Shown here piece by piece: positions 1-9,608 of a stretch of 64,000 nt of DNA. The stretch comes from Telopea speciosissima. Taxonomy: Eukaryota > Streptophyta > Magnoliopsida > Proteales > Proteaceae. Position numbers and translations under genes: made by a program. The notes under the pieces are model-generated. The model did not search any database. It was not told the DNA's origin and saw only the letters and a program-made list of their open reading frames with translations. The DNA is taken from the NCBI RefSeq assembly GCF_018873765.1, contig NC_057919.1:67698984-67762983 (forward strand). The letters run 5' to 3'. Position 1 is the first letter of the stretch. Each line of letters begins with the position of its first letter.

Positions 1-559
1 TTACAAAATGTTGGAAAAGTCATAAATCCCCACCCATTAATTAATGCCTTGAAACTCCCATCCTCTCACAATTAGAGAATTAAGTTATGGCCAAAAGGTG
101 GCAGCGTTCGAGCACTGCTATTATAAATTAATAATAGCAGCATTCCATCAATCCGAACTGTTAAATTGTTATAATCTAATCTGAAACGTTTAATTTATTA
201 AATCACCTTATCTATTGTTTACCCACCTAGCCGGTGAACCACATTAATAATAGCAGTGCTCCGTCTCTTTCAAACATGATCCCCAAAATCTAATTTGTAC
301 CCCAAAAAAAAAAAAAAAATCTCAATAATTAAGTTCTTTACAATAAGGGTATGAAGGGTGCACAATTACGTTTTAACCATTTTTAAAAAATTAAGTTAAA
401 ATTTGTAGGTTTTTCCTATTTTCAAGCAATGAATGTGATTTTACTCAACTATCCTTACAAAATTATTTCCAACTGGGTCCTAAACTGTAGTATGAAGAGG
501 GCACTAGGTGTCTTGTTATGTTTGGATAAATAACAGACCTTTGTTACATTAATAATTTC

Positions 560-2340
560 CCAATTTTTTATTATCACTTTATTATTTATTATTATCGGTT
601 GAGTTTTTTTTTTTTGGGGGGAGAATTATTTATAGTTTTTTTCTCCAAATATCCTTAAATAGGGATACCCCTAAACTATAACGGATGCGAATCTTCAAAT
701 ATCTCCTTATGTCGGTTGCTATACCCTATAGAGATATAATCGGATCCGGATATTCCACGATCGAATATGGGTATCCCTAAACGAATACGGATCAAAACCA
801 ATGTAGTGATTTTTGAATATTTTGATTTACATCCCTGATTTGTGTAACCAAGACTTGCCTGCACCCGACAAATACAATTTACTCTCAATCCATGTCTCTC
901 AGTGGATCGAAGTCTCATAATTCTCATTTCACTATTCCTTAGATCAGATATGATTGTATCCGGATATTCCACGATCGAATATGAGTATCCCTAAACGGAT
1001 ACGGATGATAAACTAATGTAGTGATTTTCCGAATATTTTGACTTACATCCCTGATTTGTGTAATCAAGACCTGCCTCCACTCGACAAATACGATTTACTG
1101 TCAATCCATGTTTCTTAGTGGATTGAAGTCTCATAATGCTCATTTCACCATTCCTTAGATCGGATACGAATCGGGTGTGATCGCCTCATAAATCTCATTT
1201 CATCGAACCTTAGAACTAGTTGAATCATCAAAAACCCTAATGATCGCGGTCAATGATTAATTTTTTATTATCACTATATTATTGGTTGAATTTTTTTCTT
1301 TTTTCTTTTTTTTCTTCGGATTATTCATATTTTTTTCCAGATATTCTTAAATAGATAGAGATATCCCTAAACGATGACGGATGTGAATCTTTAAATATCT
1401 ACTTACGACGGTTGCTATACCATATAGAGATATAAACGGATCGAATATGATCAGATCCGAATATTCCACGATCGAATATGGGTATCCCTAAACGGATACG
1501 GATGAGAAACCAATATAGTGATTTTTTGAATATTTTGACTTACATCCCTGATTTGTGTAACCAAAACCTGCCTCCACTCGACAAATACGATTTACTATCA
1601 ATCCATGTCTCTTAGTGGATCGAAGTCTCATAATGCTCATTTCACCATTCCTTAGATCGGATACGAATCGGATGTGATCGCTTCATAAATCTCATTTCAT
1701 CGAACCTTAGAACTAGTTGAATCATCAAAAACCTTAATGATCGCGGTCAATGATTAATTTTTTATTATCACTATATTATCGGTTGAATTTTTTTGTTTTT
1801 TTTTGTTTTTTTTTTTTTGGATTATTCATATTTTTCCCCAGATATTCTTAAATAGATAGAGATATCCCTAAACGATGACGGATGCGAATCTTTAAATATC
1901 TACTTACGACGGTTGTTATACCATATAGAGATATAAACAGATCGGATATGATCGGATCCGGATATTCCACGATCGAATATGGGTATCCCTAAACGGATAC
2001 GGATGAGAAACGAATATAATGATTTTTCGAATATTTTGAGTTACATTCCTGATTTGTGTAACCAAGACCTGCCTCCACTCGACAAATACGATTTACTGTC
2101 AATCCATGTCTCTTAGTGGATCGAAGTCTCATAATGCTCATTTCACCATTCCTTAGATCGGATACGAATCGGATGTGATCGCCTCATAAATCTCATTTCA
2201 TCGAACCTTAGAACTGGTTGAATCATCAAAAACCCTAATGATCGCGGTCAATGATTAATTTTTTATTATCACTATATTATCGGTTGAATTGTTTTTTTCT
2301 TCAGATTATTCATATTTTTTCCCCGGATATCCTGGTTGAT
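560..2340. repeat. Tandem array of ~500-bp units inside the TIR element
   Basis: The marker 'gatcgcggtcaatg' recurs at 1242, 1739 and 2240, and 'tattccacgatcg' at 751, 965, 1462 and 1963. The main period is therefore 497-501 bp, with one short step of 214 bp at the left end. Units end in a variable poly-T run followed by 'ttattcatatttttt'. They contain degenerate 'cggatacggat' and 'gatcggatac' words, which also occur elsewhere in the window (about 18080-18450, 18840-18960, 35470-35720). No coding capacity is visible. Confidence 0.85.
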
Positions 2341-2960
2341 CCCGTATCAGTGGGTCGATACGGACAAGGGTAGAAATGTACAAAAAATAAATCTAATTTT
2401 TGAACAAAAAAGTGTAAACCTAATCAACAGATCGATTCATATCGGTATCGCTGAGACCACTACCAACAAGGGTATATATATATATATTAAAAAAAGTATT
2501 TTTTTTTAAGAAAATAGGGTAACCTAACGGATGCAATCTAATACATATCGATCTCCATCTCCACCGATACCGATCCAAGACGGTATTTATTGGATTGGAT
2601 CGATTAGGTTGTTCTATATTCTTCAAAAAATTAAATATTTTTTTTAAATATATTTTTACCCTTGTCTATACTGACCCTCTGATACAAGATCGACCAGAAA
2701 TCGATTTTGGACTCAGCCGATATCGATCTAAATCGATCTATCAATTAGAAATAACTCTTTTTTTTTTTTGTTAAAAACTTAGAATTTTTTTTTTCACATT
2801 TTGACCATTGTCTGTACCAACCCACCAATATGGGTTTGACTAGGAATCGATATTGGTACTTGCTAACGAATTGGAGAAAGAGAGAGAGAGATCATTTAGA
2901 ACAAAAATTCATTTGGGATTTAACTGAATGATGTTGTATATCGGATACGGATATCGGATA
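2341..2960. other. Non-coding AT-rich stretch with 'atcgatatcggt' words
   Basis: No gene seen. Degenerate 'tatcgatct', 'gatcgat' and 'ccgatacc' words alternate with poly-T and TA runs (about 2470-2490 and 2755-2800). The same word set dominates 11590-12720. It looks like decayed simple or interspersed repeat rather than a gene relic. Confidence 0.5.
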
Positions 2961-3566
2961 GTAAATACGAATGTTCGATTGACCCGTTTGGTGAAGTCTA
3001 AAATGACTTTGTTTCTCAGGTCCCATTTCATCACCTAGCTGTTCACAATCACAACTTTCAAAGTTTAAAGAGGATAACGTGGATTCTCTTGAAAATGTTC
3101 GATTAATAATAATAGGGTTCATCAATTAGGTGAATAAACAATAGATAAGATGATTTAATGAATTAAATGTTTCAGATTAGATTATAACAATTTAACGGTG
3201 CGAATTGATGGAGCGCTGCTCCCGCTCGCACTTTTAAGTTATTCATTTATTTACTTTGAAATTAGTGACCGTAAGAATCACGTAGGAGTCCAATAATTGA
3301 GGCAAGAAGATATTTTTGTACGAGCAAGTCCACAAGATTTAAACGTCATCTGACTTGCCACATGGCAAAATTAGGTTCTCATAAAAGAAAATTTGGATAT
3401 GTCAACAAGTCGTAGCTAGTTATTGGTCCTCTCTCTCAAGTCTTCACTTTTATCATCTTTGGCTCTTTTCCATCGTCGTAATCTCTTCCTATCCTCTCCA
3501 AGAATTTCAGTCAGATCTTCTTTGTCATTTGCTCTGTTTTATCTGTTCCCACTTTTCCATCTTCTC

Positions 3567-4385
3567 ATGGATATCGTTGGGCCATTTGTAACTGTTATTG
3601 ACACTTATCTGATTTCTCCCATTTCTCGAAGGATAAAGTACTTAAGAAGCTCCCAAGATAATGTAAATGACTTGCAAACTGTAGTTCAAGATCTGAAGGC
3701 AAAGAGGAACGATGAGCAAAGCAAACTAAAAGCAGAAGAAAACGATGGAGGAGTGGAGACTGAGGTAGCCAACAATTGGTTCAAGGCCATCCATGAAATC
3801 GAAATTGAAGCCGATGTCATAGAAAAGAAGTATAATCAATCAGGGACGTGTGCAGGTGGTTGGTGTGTGAACTGCTGGTCACGCTACAAATTGAGCAAGA
3901 GGTCTGCAACCCTCAAGCTAGTTGCTGATCATAGGCTAAACGAACAATTTGATCGGACAAGGTCGCCTTCTCCAAAGCCTGTGATAGAGATGTCAACCGA
4001 GCCAATAATCGCAAAACAGCCATCAACTCGACGCATACTTCAGCAGATGCTTGATTGCATAGGTGATCCTGATCCACGTTTTGGTATCATTGGAGCATAT
4101 GGTATGGGTGGAGTGGGTAAAACAACTCTCGCCAAAGAAGTAAACAATCACTTTGAAAATGATTCTTGTTTTGAGACAGTGATAATGGTCACAGTGTGTG
4201 CAACTCCAAACATACGAAGTATCCAAATCAATATCGGTAAGCGCCTCGGATTCGATAAATCAAATGATAAAGATAGTGAGGCTGATGCACGAGAGAAGTT
4301 GTTGAATGCCTTAAGAAAGAAGAAATTTCTTCTAATTTTGGATGACGTATGGCGCAAATTAAACCTCGAGGTTGTTGGAATCTGA
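3567..4385 (+). pseudogene. CC-NBS-LRR resistance gene, 5' part (CC and first half of NB-ARC)
   Basis: This is the N-terminal part of an intracellular immune receptor of the RPS5/RPS2-like CNL group. The first ATG in a good position is 3567, giving MDIVGPFVTVIDTYL. The open frame reaches further upstream only through a non-ATG codon, so 3567 is preferred. A coiled-coil region (residues about 25-75) is followed by a Trp/Cys-rich stretch with WCVNCWSRYKLSKR, typical of the RPS5 group. Next come the P-loop GMGGVGKTT, the RNBS-A region and kinase-2 FLLILDDVW. The frame stops at 4383-4385 because the first bases of an inserted LTR are TGA. The remainder of the gene resumes at 7344 in the matching frame. 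As it stands it could encode only a 272-residue CC plus partial NB protein, without RNBS-B, GLPL, MHD or LRR. Family identity is very likely; loss of function is inferred. Confidence 0.9.
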
Positions 4386-4693
4386 TACATCTCTGTATCA
4401 GAGAATTAGAAAGTAGACGAAGGAGAGAGAGGACGAAGGAGAAGAAGGAAAGAGATAGAAGAAGAAGAAGAAGAAGACGAAGAAGAGACAGAGAATTGGG
4501 TGGAGATTGAGAATTCACTATTCATGCCCTCTTACATGGGGTACTCGCCCCTATTTAACCATCTACCCCAACTTGCTTATCCATCTAGCATATTGACCCA
4601 TCTACCCCCACAAACTAACCAAATACCATAGGTTCTAACTATTTTCTGTTATACTAGATACAAGGTTTGCCACATCAGCCTATGATCGTATCA
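4383..4693 (-). repeat. LTR (3' LTR in element orientation)
   Basis: 311 bp, starting TGATACATC and ending GTATCA. It matches the other LTR throughout by eye, except for about 60 extra bases of purine-rich GAA/GAAG sequence near 4428-4492. The extra bases look like microsatellite expansion here or contraction in the other copy. The first three bases, TGA, act as the stop codon of the interrupted resistance gene. Confidence 0.95.
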
Positions 4694-4795
4694 TTGCCAA
4701 CCCCTTCGGAGAACCTTGTCCTCAAGGTTCAGTTGCATACAATGCCGCAAGTATAGCTTCCCACGATTGAACACCAAAAGTATTCTAATCGGTAG

Positions 4796-7057
4796 CTAAG
4801 TGTTTACACCTTCACAGGAGAGATCATTGTCCTTGTCCACGGAGATCTTCGTTTCTGCGTCAATAGTGAAACCGAAATGCTGGAAGGGGATTTCAGAACA
4901 CGGTGTTTCCTGTGTAAATTTATAAAGCATTTGACCTACCTCAATCACTCCACAGCAAGTGTACCTTTCAATCATTTGCACTTTCATGAAATTCCTTTTC
5001 CCTGCCTTCTTTGCCCATCGACCAAAACCACCATAGACATTTGACAGAAGCACATAATCTCCATTATAATTAGGATCAAGCATAGAGATCTGCTCCTTTA
5101 CTCGCTTCATCAATTCAAGGTTACCATGACAAGCACAAGCCCCAAGCAGAGTCCTCCAAACAACAGCATTGAGCTCAATTGCGTCCTTGTCAAACCCATT
5201 AACGGCCAAACCAAAAATCAAATAAGTCCAAGAGACAACATTCCTTCTCTCCATCTCAAAAATTACTCTATGCGCCTCTTTAATGCTCCCACATTTTGCA
5301 TAGAGGTCTACAAGGGCATTCCCATTTAAAGCAAGAATCACAGAGTTCCATGTCATGAGGGTCCCTTCAGGCATTAACCCAAACAACTTGTGTGCGCGCT
5401 CAGAAAACCCACAGGCAGCATACATGTGAACTAAAGTGTTTTGAACAAAGACCAATGCCTCACATCCATTTCTTATGGCAGTGCACTGTATCTTCTCACC
5501 CTCTATGGTGGTAAGTAGCTTTGTGCAGGCCTTGAGAATAAAAGGGTAGGTGCTGGTGTCAGGTGTAACGGAGGAAATCTGCAAAAATGGCCGGTACAAT
5601 TGAATGGCTGGTGCAGGGTTTTCACTCTCAGCATACTCCAAAATGGCCCAGTAACTCTCAAGATTCCCAATGATATCTTTAGCTCGAAACGAAGGGCTTC
5701 TGCTACCTTCCTTGACATCCATCGGCATGAGCCCAGTAAATCCAAGGATTCCCTGCTCAAGGTCATCAATGTGAGATTTCCATGGCGGCTTCGTCGTTGG
5801 CCGCACGTCGCTGCTCGACTCATTTAGGGAGTTTTCTTTAAGAGAGAAGAATAAAAATGGGAAATGAAGAAAAACAAATGGAAAATATGGGAGCGATGGA
5901 TGTGGATGAGAAAAATGGAGAAAACGGGTTAGAGATGTAAAACTAAGAAGGTCGGTGATCTGATGTAGGAAGAAGATAGAGTGAAAGTGGCTGTCGGGTT
6001 TGTAAGGTGGGTTTATGGAGAATAGAAATTGAGAAAGAAGAAATAGGAAGAAACAGAAAATGGAATCCTTGGTGTCCATATAGGCCGGACCTTCGCTGGT
6101 CCAACAGCTGAGACGCCGGCAGCTGGATATGTGCAGAGGTGGTGGAGGCTCCGGTGGCGGCCGAATAATCACATCCTCTATTTCTTGTTTCTTCATTTCC
6201 CTCCAAAGCAGAACAGGGGAGGGAGTGAGATGAATGCATTGGATGTGCTCTGCCATCATCGTGAAACGAAGAGCTAGCACTGCGCCGGTGTTCTCCAGAT
6301 CGACTTTGGGCATTCGGAAAGATACGACGGCTGGAATGAGCTCCGTTCCGGTTGGATTTTGACCGACGAAGGAAGGGAGCTGTGATGCAACGATTACTGT
6401 AGCGATCGGTTCTGGCGTTGGTTGTGTCGCCGGCTGCGTCTGGTCGATGCAATCGGTATGAAGGTGGTCATCAATCACAACGCTGGAATCCGGATCTGAT
6501 GCTACAAGAGCTGAAACCAGTGAGGTTTGGTGCAGGGCAGTAGGAGAATGATGGAAACTAGTTGTGAGAGCTTCAGTGAAGGTGGACCAGGTGGTGAACG
6601 GTGTGGAACGATGAACCTGTCGGAACCATTGGCGAGCTGGTCCATCCATGTGAACGGAAGATACAAAGAGACGCAGATCGTCGGAAGTACGATGAAAATC
6701 AAAAAACCTTTCGGCTTTGAATATCCAACCAACTGGATCGGGGCCGGCGAAGCGAGGAAACTCGAGAAGCACGGTGCGGGCCTGAATTGGCGGAGCAATG
6801 GTAAGATCACGGGCGGTGGATGATCCTGGAGTGGGTAGAATGCCAGAACGCCGATCCGGCGACGCTGGAGGTAGGCGTAAGACCTGGTCTAACTGGCCGG
6901 TGATAGCAGCGAGTTGCGCGGAGATATCAGAAATCGTAGCCTGCTGGCCAACGATTGTCGCACGCAATTCCTGGAGAATGGCACCGTGAGCGGTAGATCG
7001 CTCCTGCAGAGCTTTGACAGACTCGTCAAGTTGGCGCAAACGGGTACCCTCTGCCAT
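4796..7057 (-). CDS. Gag-PPR fusion reading frame of the retrotransposon
   Basis: One uninterrupted frame of 753 codons from the ATG at 7057 (MAEGTRLRQLDES...). Residues about 1-90 are a coiled-coil-like start followed by a Pro/Ser linker. Residues about 95-170 form a retrotransposon gag domain with EFPRFAGPDPVGWIFKAE, MDGPARQWF and TTWSTFTEAL. A middle stretch (about 275-440) is Pro-rich, then strongly hydrophobic and Phe/Leu-rich, with no recognised domain. It could be former untranslated sequence that happens to stay open. Residues about 468-725 are PPR motifs of the PLS class: FVQNTLVHMYAACG, NALVDLYAKCGSIKEA, RNVVSWTYLIFGLAVNGF and VVWRTLLGACACHGNLEL, followed by an E-domain-like end (GDYVLLSNVYGGFGRW, then a degraded CCGVIEVGQMLYKF). 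Several joins between motifs are too short, so repeats have been lost. Native PPR proteins of this class act in organelle RNA editing. Whether this fusion is translated is unknown; conserved frame length is the only hint. Confidence 0.8.
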   Translation of the reverse strand: MAEGTRLRQLDESVKALQERSTAHGAILQELRATIVGQQATISDISAQLAAITGQLDQVLRLPPASPDRRSGILPTPGSSTARDLTIAPPIQARTVLLEFPRFAGPDPVGWIFKAERFFDFHRTSDDLRLFVSSVHMDGPARQWFRQVHRSTPFTTWSTFTEALTTSFHHSPTALHQTSLVSALVASDPDSSVVIDDHLHTDCIDQTQPATQPTPEPIATVIVASQLPSFVGQNPTGTELIPAVVSFRMPKVDLENTGAVLALRFTMMAEHIQCIHLTPSPVLLWREMKKQEIEDVIIRPPPEPPPPLHISSCRRLSCWTSEGPAYMDTKDSIFCFFLFLLSQFLFSINPPYKPDSHFHSIFFLHQITDLLSFTSLTRFLHFSHPHPSLPYFPFVFLHFPFLFFSLKENSLNESSSDVRPTTKPPWKSHIDDLEQGILGFTGLMPMDVKEGSRSPSFRAKDIIGNLESYWAILEYAESENPAPAIQLYRPFLQISSVTPDTSTYPFILKACTKLLTTIEGEKIQCTAIRNGCEALVFVQNTLVHMYAACGFSERAHKLFGLMPEGTLMTWNSVILALNGNALVDLYAKCGSIKEAHRVIFEMERRNVVSWTYLIFGLAVNGFDKDAIELNAVVWRTLLGACACHGNLELMKRVKEQISMLDPNYNGDYVLLSNVYGGFGRWAKKAGKRNFMKVQMIERYTCCGVIEVGQMLYKFTQETPCSEIPFQHFGFTIDAETKISVDKDNDLSCEGVNT

Positions 7058-7087
7058 GCTGGAAGAGCCGAGAGCAGGTCGGATCAA

Positions 7088-7338
7088 TGATACATCTCTG
7101 TATCAGAGAATTAGAAAGTAGACGAAGGAGAGACAGAGAATTGGGTGGAGATTGAGAATTCACTATTCATGCCCTCTTACATGGGGTACTCGCCCCTATT
7201 TAACCATCTACCCCAACTTGCTTATCCATCTAGCATATTGACCCATCTACCCCCACAAACTAACCAAATACCATAGGTTCTAACTATTTTCTGTTATACT
7301 AGATACAAGGTTTGCCACATCAGCCTATGATCGTATCA
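7088..7338 (-). repeat. LTR (5' LTR in element orientation)
   Basis: 251 bp, the partner of 4383-4693. Apart from the 60-bp purine-rich length difference I see no substitutions between the two copies, which points to a very recent insertion. In element orientation the gag ATG lies only about 30 bases beyond this LTR. The intervening bases are not a standard initiator-tRNA-Met primer-binding site, so the primer is unclear. Confidence 0.95.
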
Positions 7339-7343
7339 GAATC

Positions 7344-9608
7344 CCAGACCCTTTAAACAACAGAGGTAGCAAGATTCTTGTGACGAGTCGAAATCAAGAT
7401 ACTTGCACTGATATGGGTGCTAGTAAAACCATAAAAGTGAGGCCATTATCAGAAGCCGAGTCGTGGGAGCTCTTTGTTAAAGTAGCTGGTGAACATGTTA
7501 CTGCCACTGACATAAAGAGCTTTGCTGAAAAAATTGTTGGAAGGTGTGATGGTCTTCCCCTTGCAATTGTAACTGTTGCTCGTGCAATGGCAAATCGACA
7601 TGAAGTCGGGTCATGGAAGAACGCCTCAAGGGAAATGGAGCTCTCAGCCACAGAGATCCGAGGTATGAAGGAAGAAGTATTTATTCCTTTAAAATTCAGT
7701 TTTGATAAATTGGAGAATGATATGCTTAGGAGTCTATTCCTTTATTGTGCTTGCTTCCCCGAAGACTATAACATAAATATAAGATATGAAATATTAGATT
7801 ATTGCGTTGGTGAGGGATTAGTAGATAGATTAGGAAGTTTAAATGCTGCTAGGGATAAAGGTGTGGATCTGATTGAGAGCTTGAAAATTGCTTGCATGTT
7901 GGAAGATGGGGAGTATGAAGACACTGTAAAGATGCATGATATGATGAGAGAGCTTGCAATTTGGGTTACTTCTTCAGAGTACTCTAGTAGTGGTATCCCC
8001 AAATTCTTGATAAGGTCTGGTAAATCAGTTAAAGAGGCACCACAGATTCATGAGTGGGTAGATGCAACAAGGATTTCACTATGTGATACCCAAATAGAAG
8101 AGTTGCCGGAGTGGGGAGAGATGTGCCCAAAACTAAACAGTTTTCTATTCTGGGCCAATAGTTACCCAACCAAGGAGGAGAAGATTCGCACTGTTATTCT
8201 CCCAACAAATTTTTTGCAACACATGGATCATCTTAGCGTACTTGATCTTTCTAAAACAATGGGATTGGAATATCTCCCAGATTCCTTGTCATGTTTGGTG
8301 AATCTTCGGGTGCTTAGGTTACAGGGGTGTTCAAGTTTAAAAGCAATGCCTGCACTAGGAATGCTCCGACAGCTCCAACTTTTAGATTTGTCTAATTGTG
8401 AAATGTTAGACCAGCAAATATTTGGAGTTGAATTTGTGGAAGGTGTAAGTAATTTAAGATACTTGAATGTGGAATGGACCAAAGTTTCTTTTCCAGTGGG
8501 GGTAATTTCTCGTTTGCACAAAGTAGAGGAGTTGAGTTTGTTTAGAGCGGATAAAATAAAATGGAGGGTAAGTGGTGGTGGTGGTGGTGGAGATGAAAAA
8601 TGGGATGGGAGTAGGTCTGTTGTTGATTGTAACAGACAAAGCAGCAGGGATGAAGATGAGGAGGAAGAGAAGAGAAGTGGGCCTACCAGTGATGACCGCA
8701 TCATTGATGTGAGGGAGTTATCACACTTGACCAATTTAACATCTCTTTCCATTTCCTTCCAAGATATCATTATTTCTGATGATCTTTGGTTCAAGCCTTT
8801 GGCCAAGAAGATGAAGAGACTGCGGTTGTGGTTGTTTCGTTGCACAATCGTAAAACAAGACACTCTACAAGCTCTCAAACAATTCCAAAATTTACGATTC
8901 TTAAGGATTGAGGATTGCCCGGGGGTGACATGTGTACCCACTGGTGTTGAAGTTGTAGGTCCTGTTGTAATAGAGAATTGTGAGGATTTTGAAGTGGTAT
9001 TTGATGGAGCGGCGGAGGAGGAGGAGGAGGAGGTCTACCACCACCACCACCACCACCAAGATTCCTTTAAGAGTTTATTCCTAGGAAGTTTGCCAAAATT
9101 GGAAAGGATATGTAGTGTTAATCTCACACCACTAAATTGCTTTGATCAACTATCGTGGATAACAATTGAGCAATGCAATAGCTTGAAGATGATCTTCACG
9201 AAGGGAATGCCAGGCGTGTTCAACAACTTGGAGGAGATTAGAGTTCTGGATTGTGAGAGAATGGAAGTGATAATTGAAGCAGATCAGGAAGAAGTACTTG
9301 GAGAGGAGTTGGAAGGGAATAGTAGTAATATTAATGGTGGTGGTGGTGGTGGTGGAGTCATGATCTCACCCTTCCCAAGACTGAAGAGGCTAGAGCTAAT
9401 AGACCTACCAGCACTACATGACGTGTGCAACAACCACATCTTGCAGTGTCCCCTTATACAAGATGTGATGGTGAGTAACTGTCCAAGGCTAAAGAAGGAT
9501 CCTCTCCCCATCCGAAATGCAGACGGGTTACTTGTCATCATTGAAAGGAATCAGTGGTGGAAAAAAGGCGATAAGGTGATGGAAGAGGAAATTCAAGCTT
9601 CTCTGTGA
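7344..9608 (+). pseudogene. CC-NBS-LRR resistance gene, 3' part (rest of NB-ARC and LRR)
   Basis: This continues the receptor exactly after the GAATC duplication, in the frame that the 5' part left. Visible motifs in order are RNBS-B (GSKILVTSR), RNBS-C (SWELFVKVAGE), GLPL (CDGLPLAIVTVARAM), RNBS-D (LFLYCACFPEDYNI) and MHD (VKMHDMMRELAIWV). About 500 residues of leucine-rich repeat follow (for example HLSVLDLSKTMGLEYLPDSL and LRVLRLQGCSSLKAMP). Three low-complexity inserts interrupt the LRR: poly-Gly near 8574-8590, Glu and His runs at 9010-9057, and poly-Gly near 9336-9357. The stop is TGA at 9606-9608. The part has no start of its own and would need read-through or splicing across the retrotransposon to be made. 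It is well preserved, with no other stops or frameshifts, in keeping with a recent disruption. Confidence 0.92.

Larger units (their letters stand above)
134..3220. mobile_element. Large terminal-inverted-repeat element, non-autonomous
   Basis: The left end (about 134-260) and the right end (about 3096-3220) are imperfect reverse complements over roughly 120 bp. Both contain the series 'ccatcaat', 'gttaaattgttataatctaatctgaaa' (split by a few mismatches) and 'cttatctattgttta'. No transposase-like reading frame lies between them; the inside is a 500-bp tandem repeat plus AT-rich filler. Long imperfect TIRs without coding capacity fit a Mutator-like or foldback element. I could not fix the exact outer ends, because the left flank has its own small palindrome (about 115-140), and I could not find a target duplication. 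The element ends about 350 bp before the resistance-gene ATG, so it may supply part of that promoter. Confidence 0.55.
4383..7338 (-). mobile_element. Ty3/gypsy-like LTR retrotransposon carrying a captured PPR gene fragment
   Basis: Two direct repeats (4383-4693 and 7088-7338) begin TGATACATCTCTGTATCA and end TGATCGTATCA, and are flanked by the 5-bp target duplication GAATC (4378-4382 and 7339-7343). The single long reading frame is on the minus strand, which sets the orientation. The encoded gag is of the Ty3/gypsy kind. Beside the downstream LTR, about 4694-4790 on the minus strand still reads ...LNLEDKVLRRG..., resembling the tail of a Ty3/gypsy polyprotein. Protease, reverse transcriptase, RNase H and integrase are otherwise absent, and a PPR gene fragment stands in their place. 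The element is short (2,956 bp) and must be non-autonomous. It is inserted in the NB-ARC region of a resistance gene. Confidence 0.93.

Noticed and set aside
747-2340. CRISPR-like array
   Set aside because: Units are ~500 bp with no short repeat/spacer alternation, and this is plant nuclear DNA.
3423-3566. N-terminal extension of the resistance protein upstream of the ATG at 3567
   Set aside because: It begins at a TTG codon, has no ATG and does not resemble a CNL start. The ATG at 3567 gives the family-typical opening.
4796-5660. PPR motifs as an integrated decoy domain of the resistance protein
   Set aside because: They are on the opposite strand and inside an LTR element with its own target duplication.
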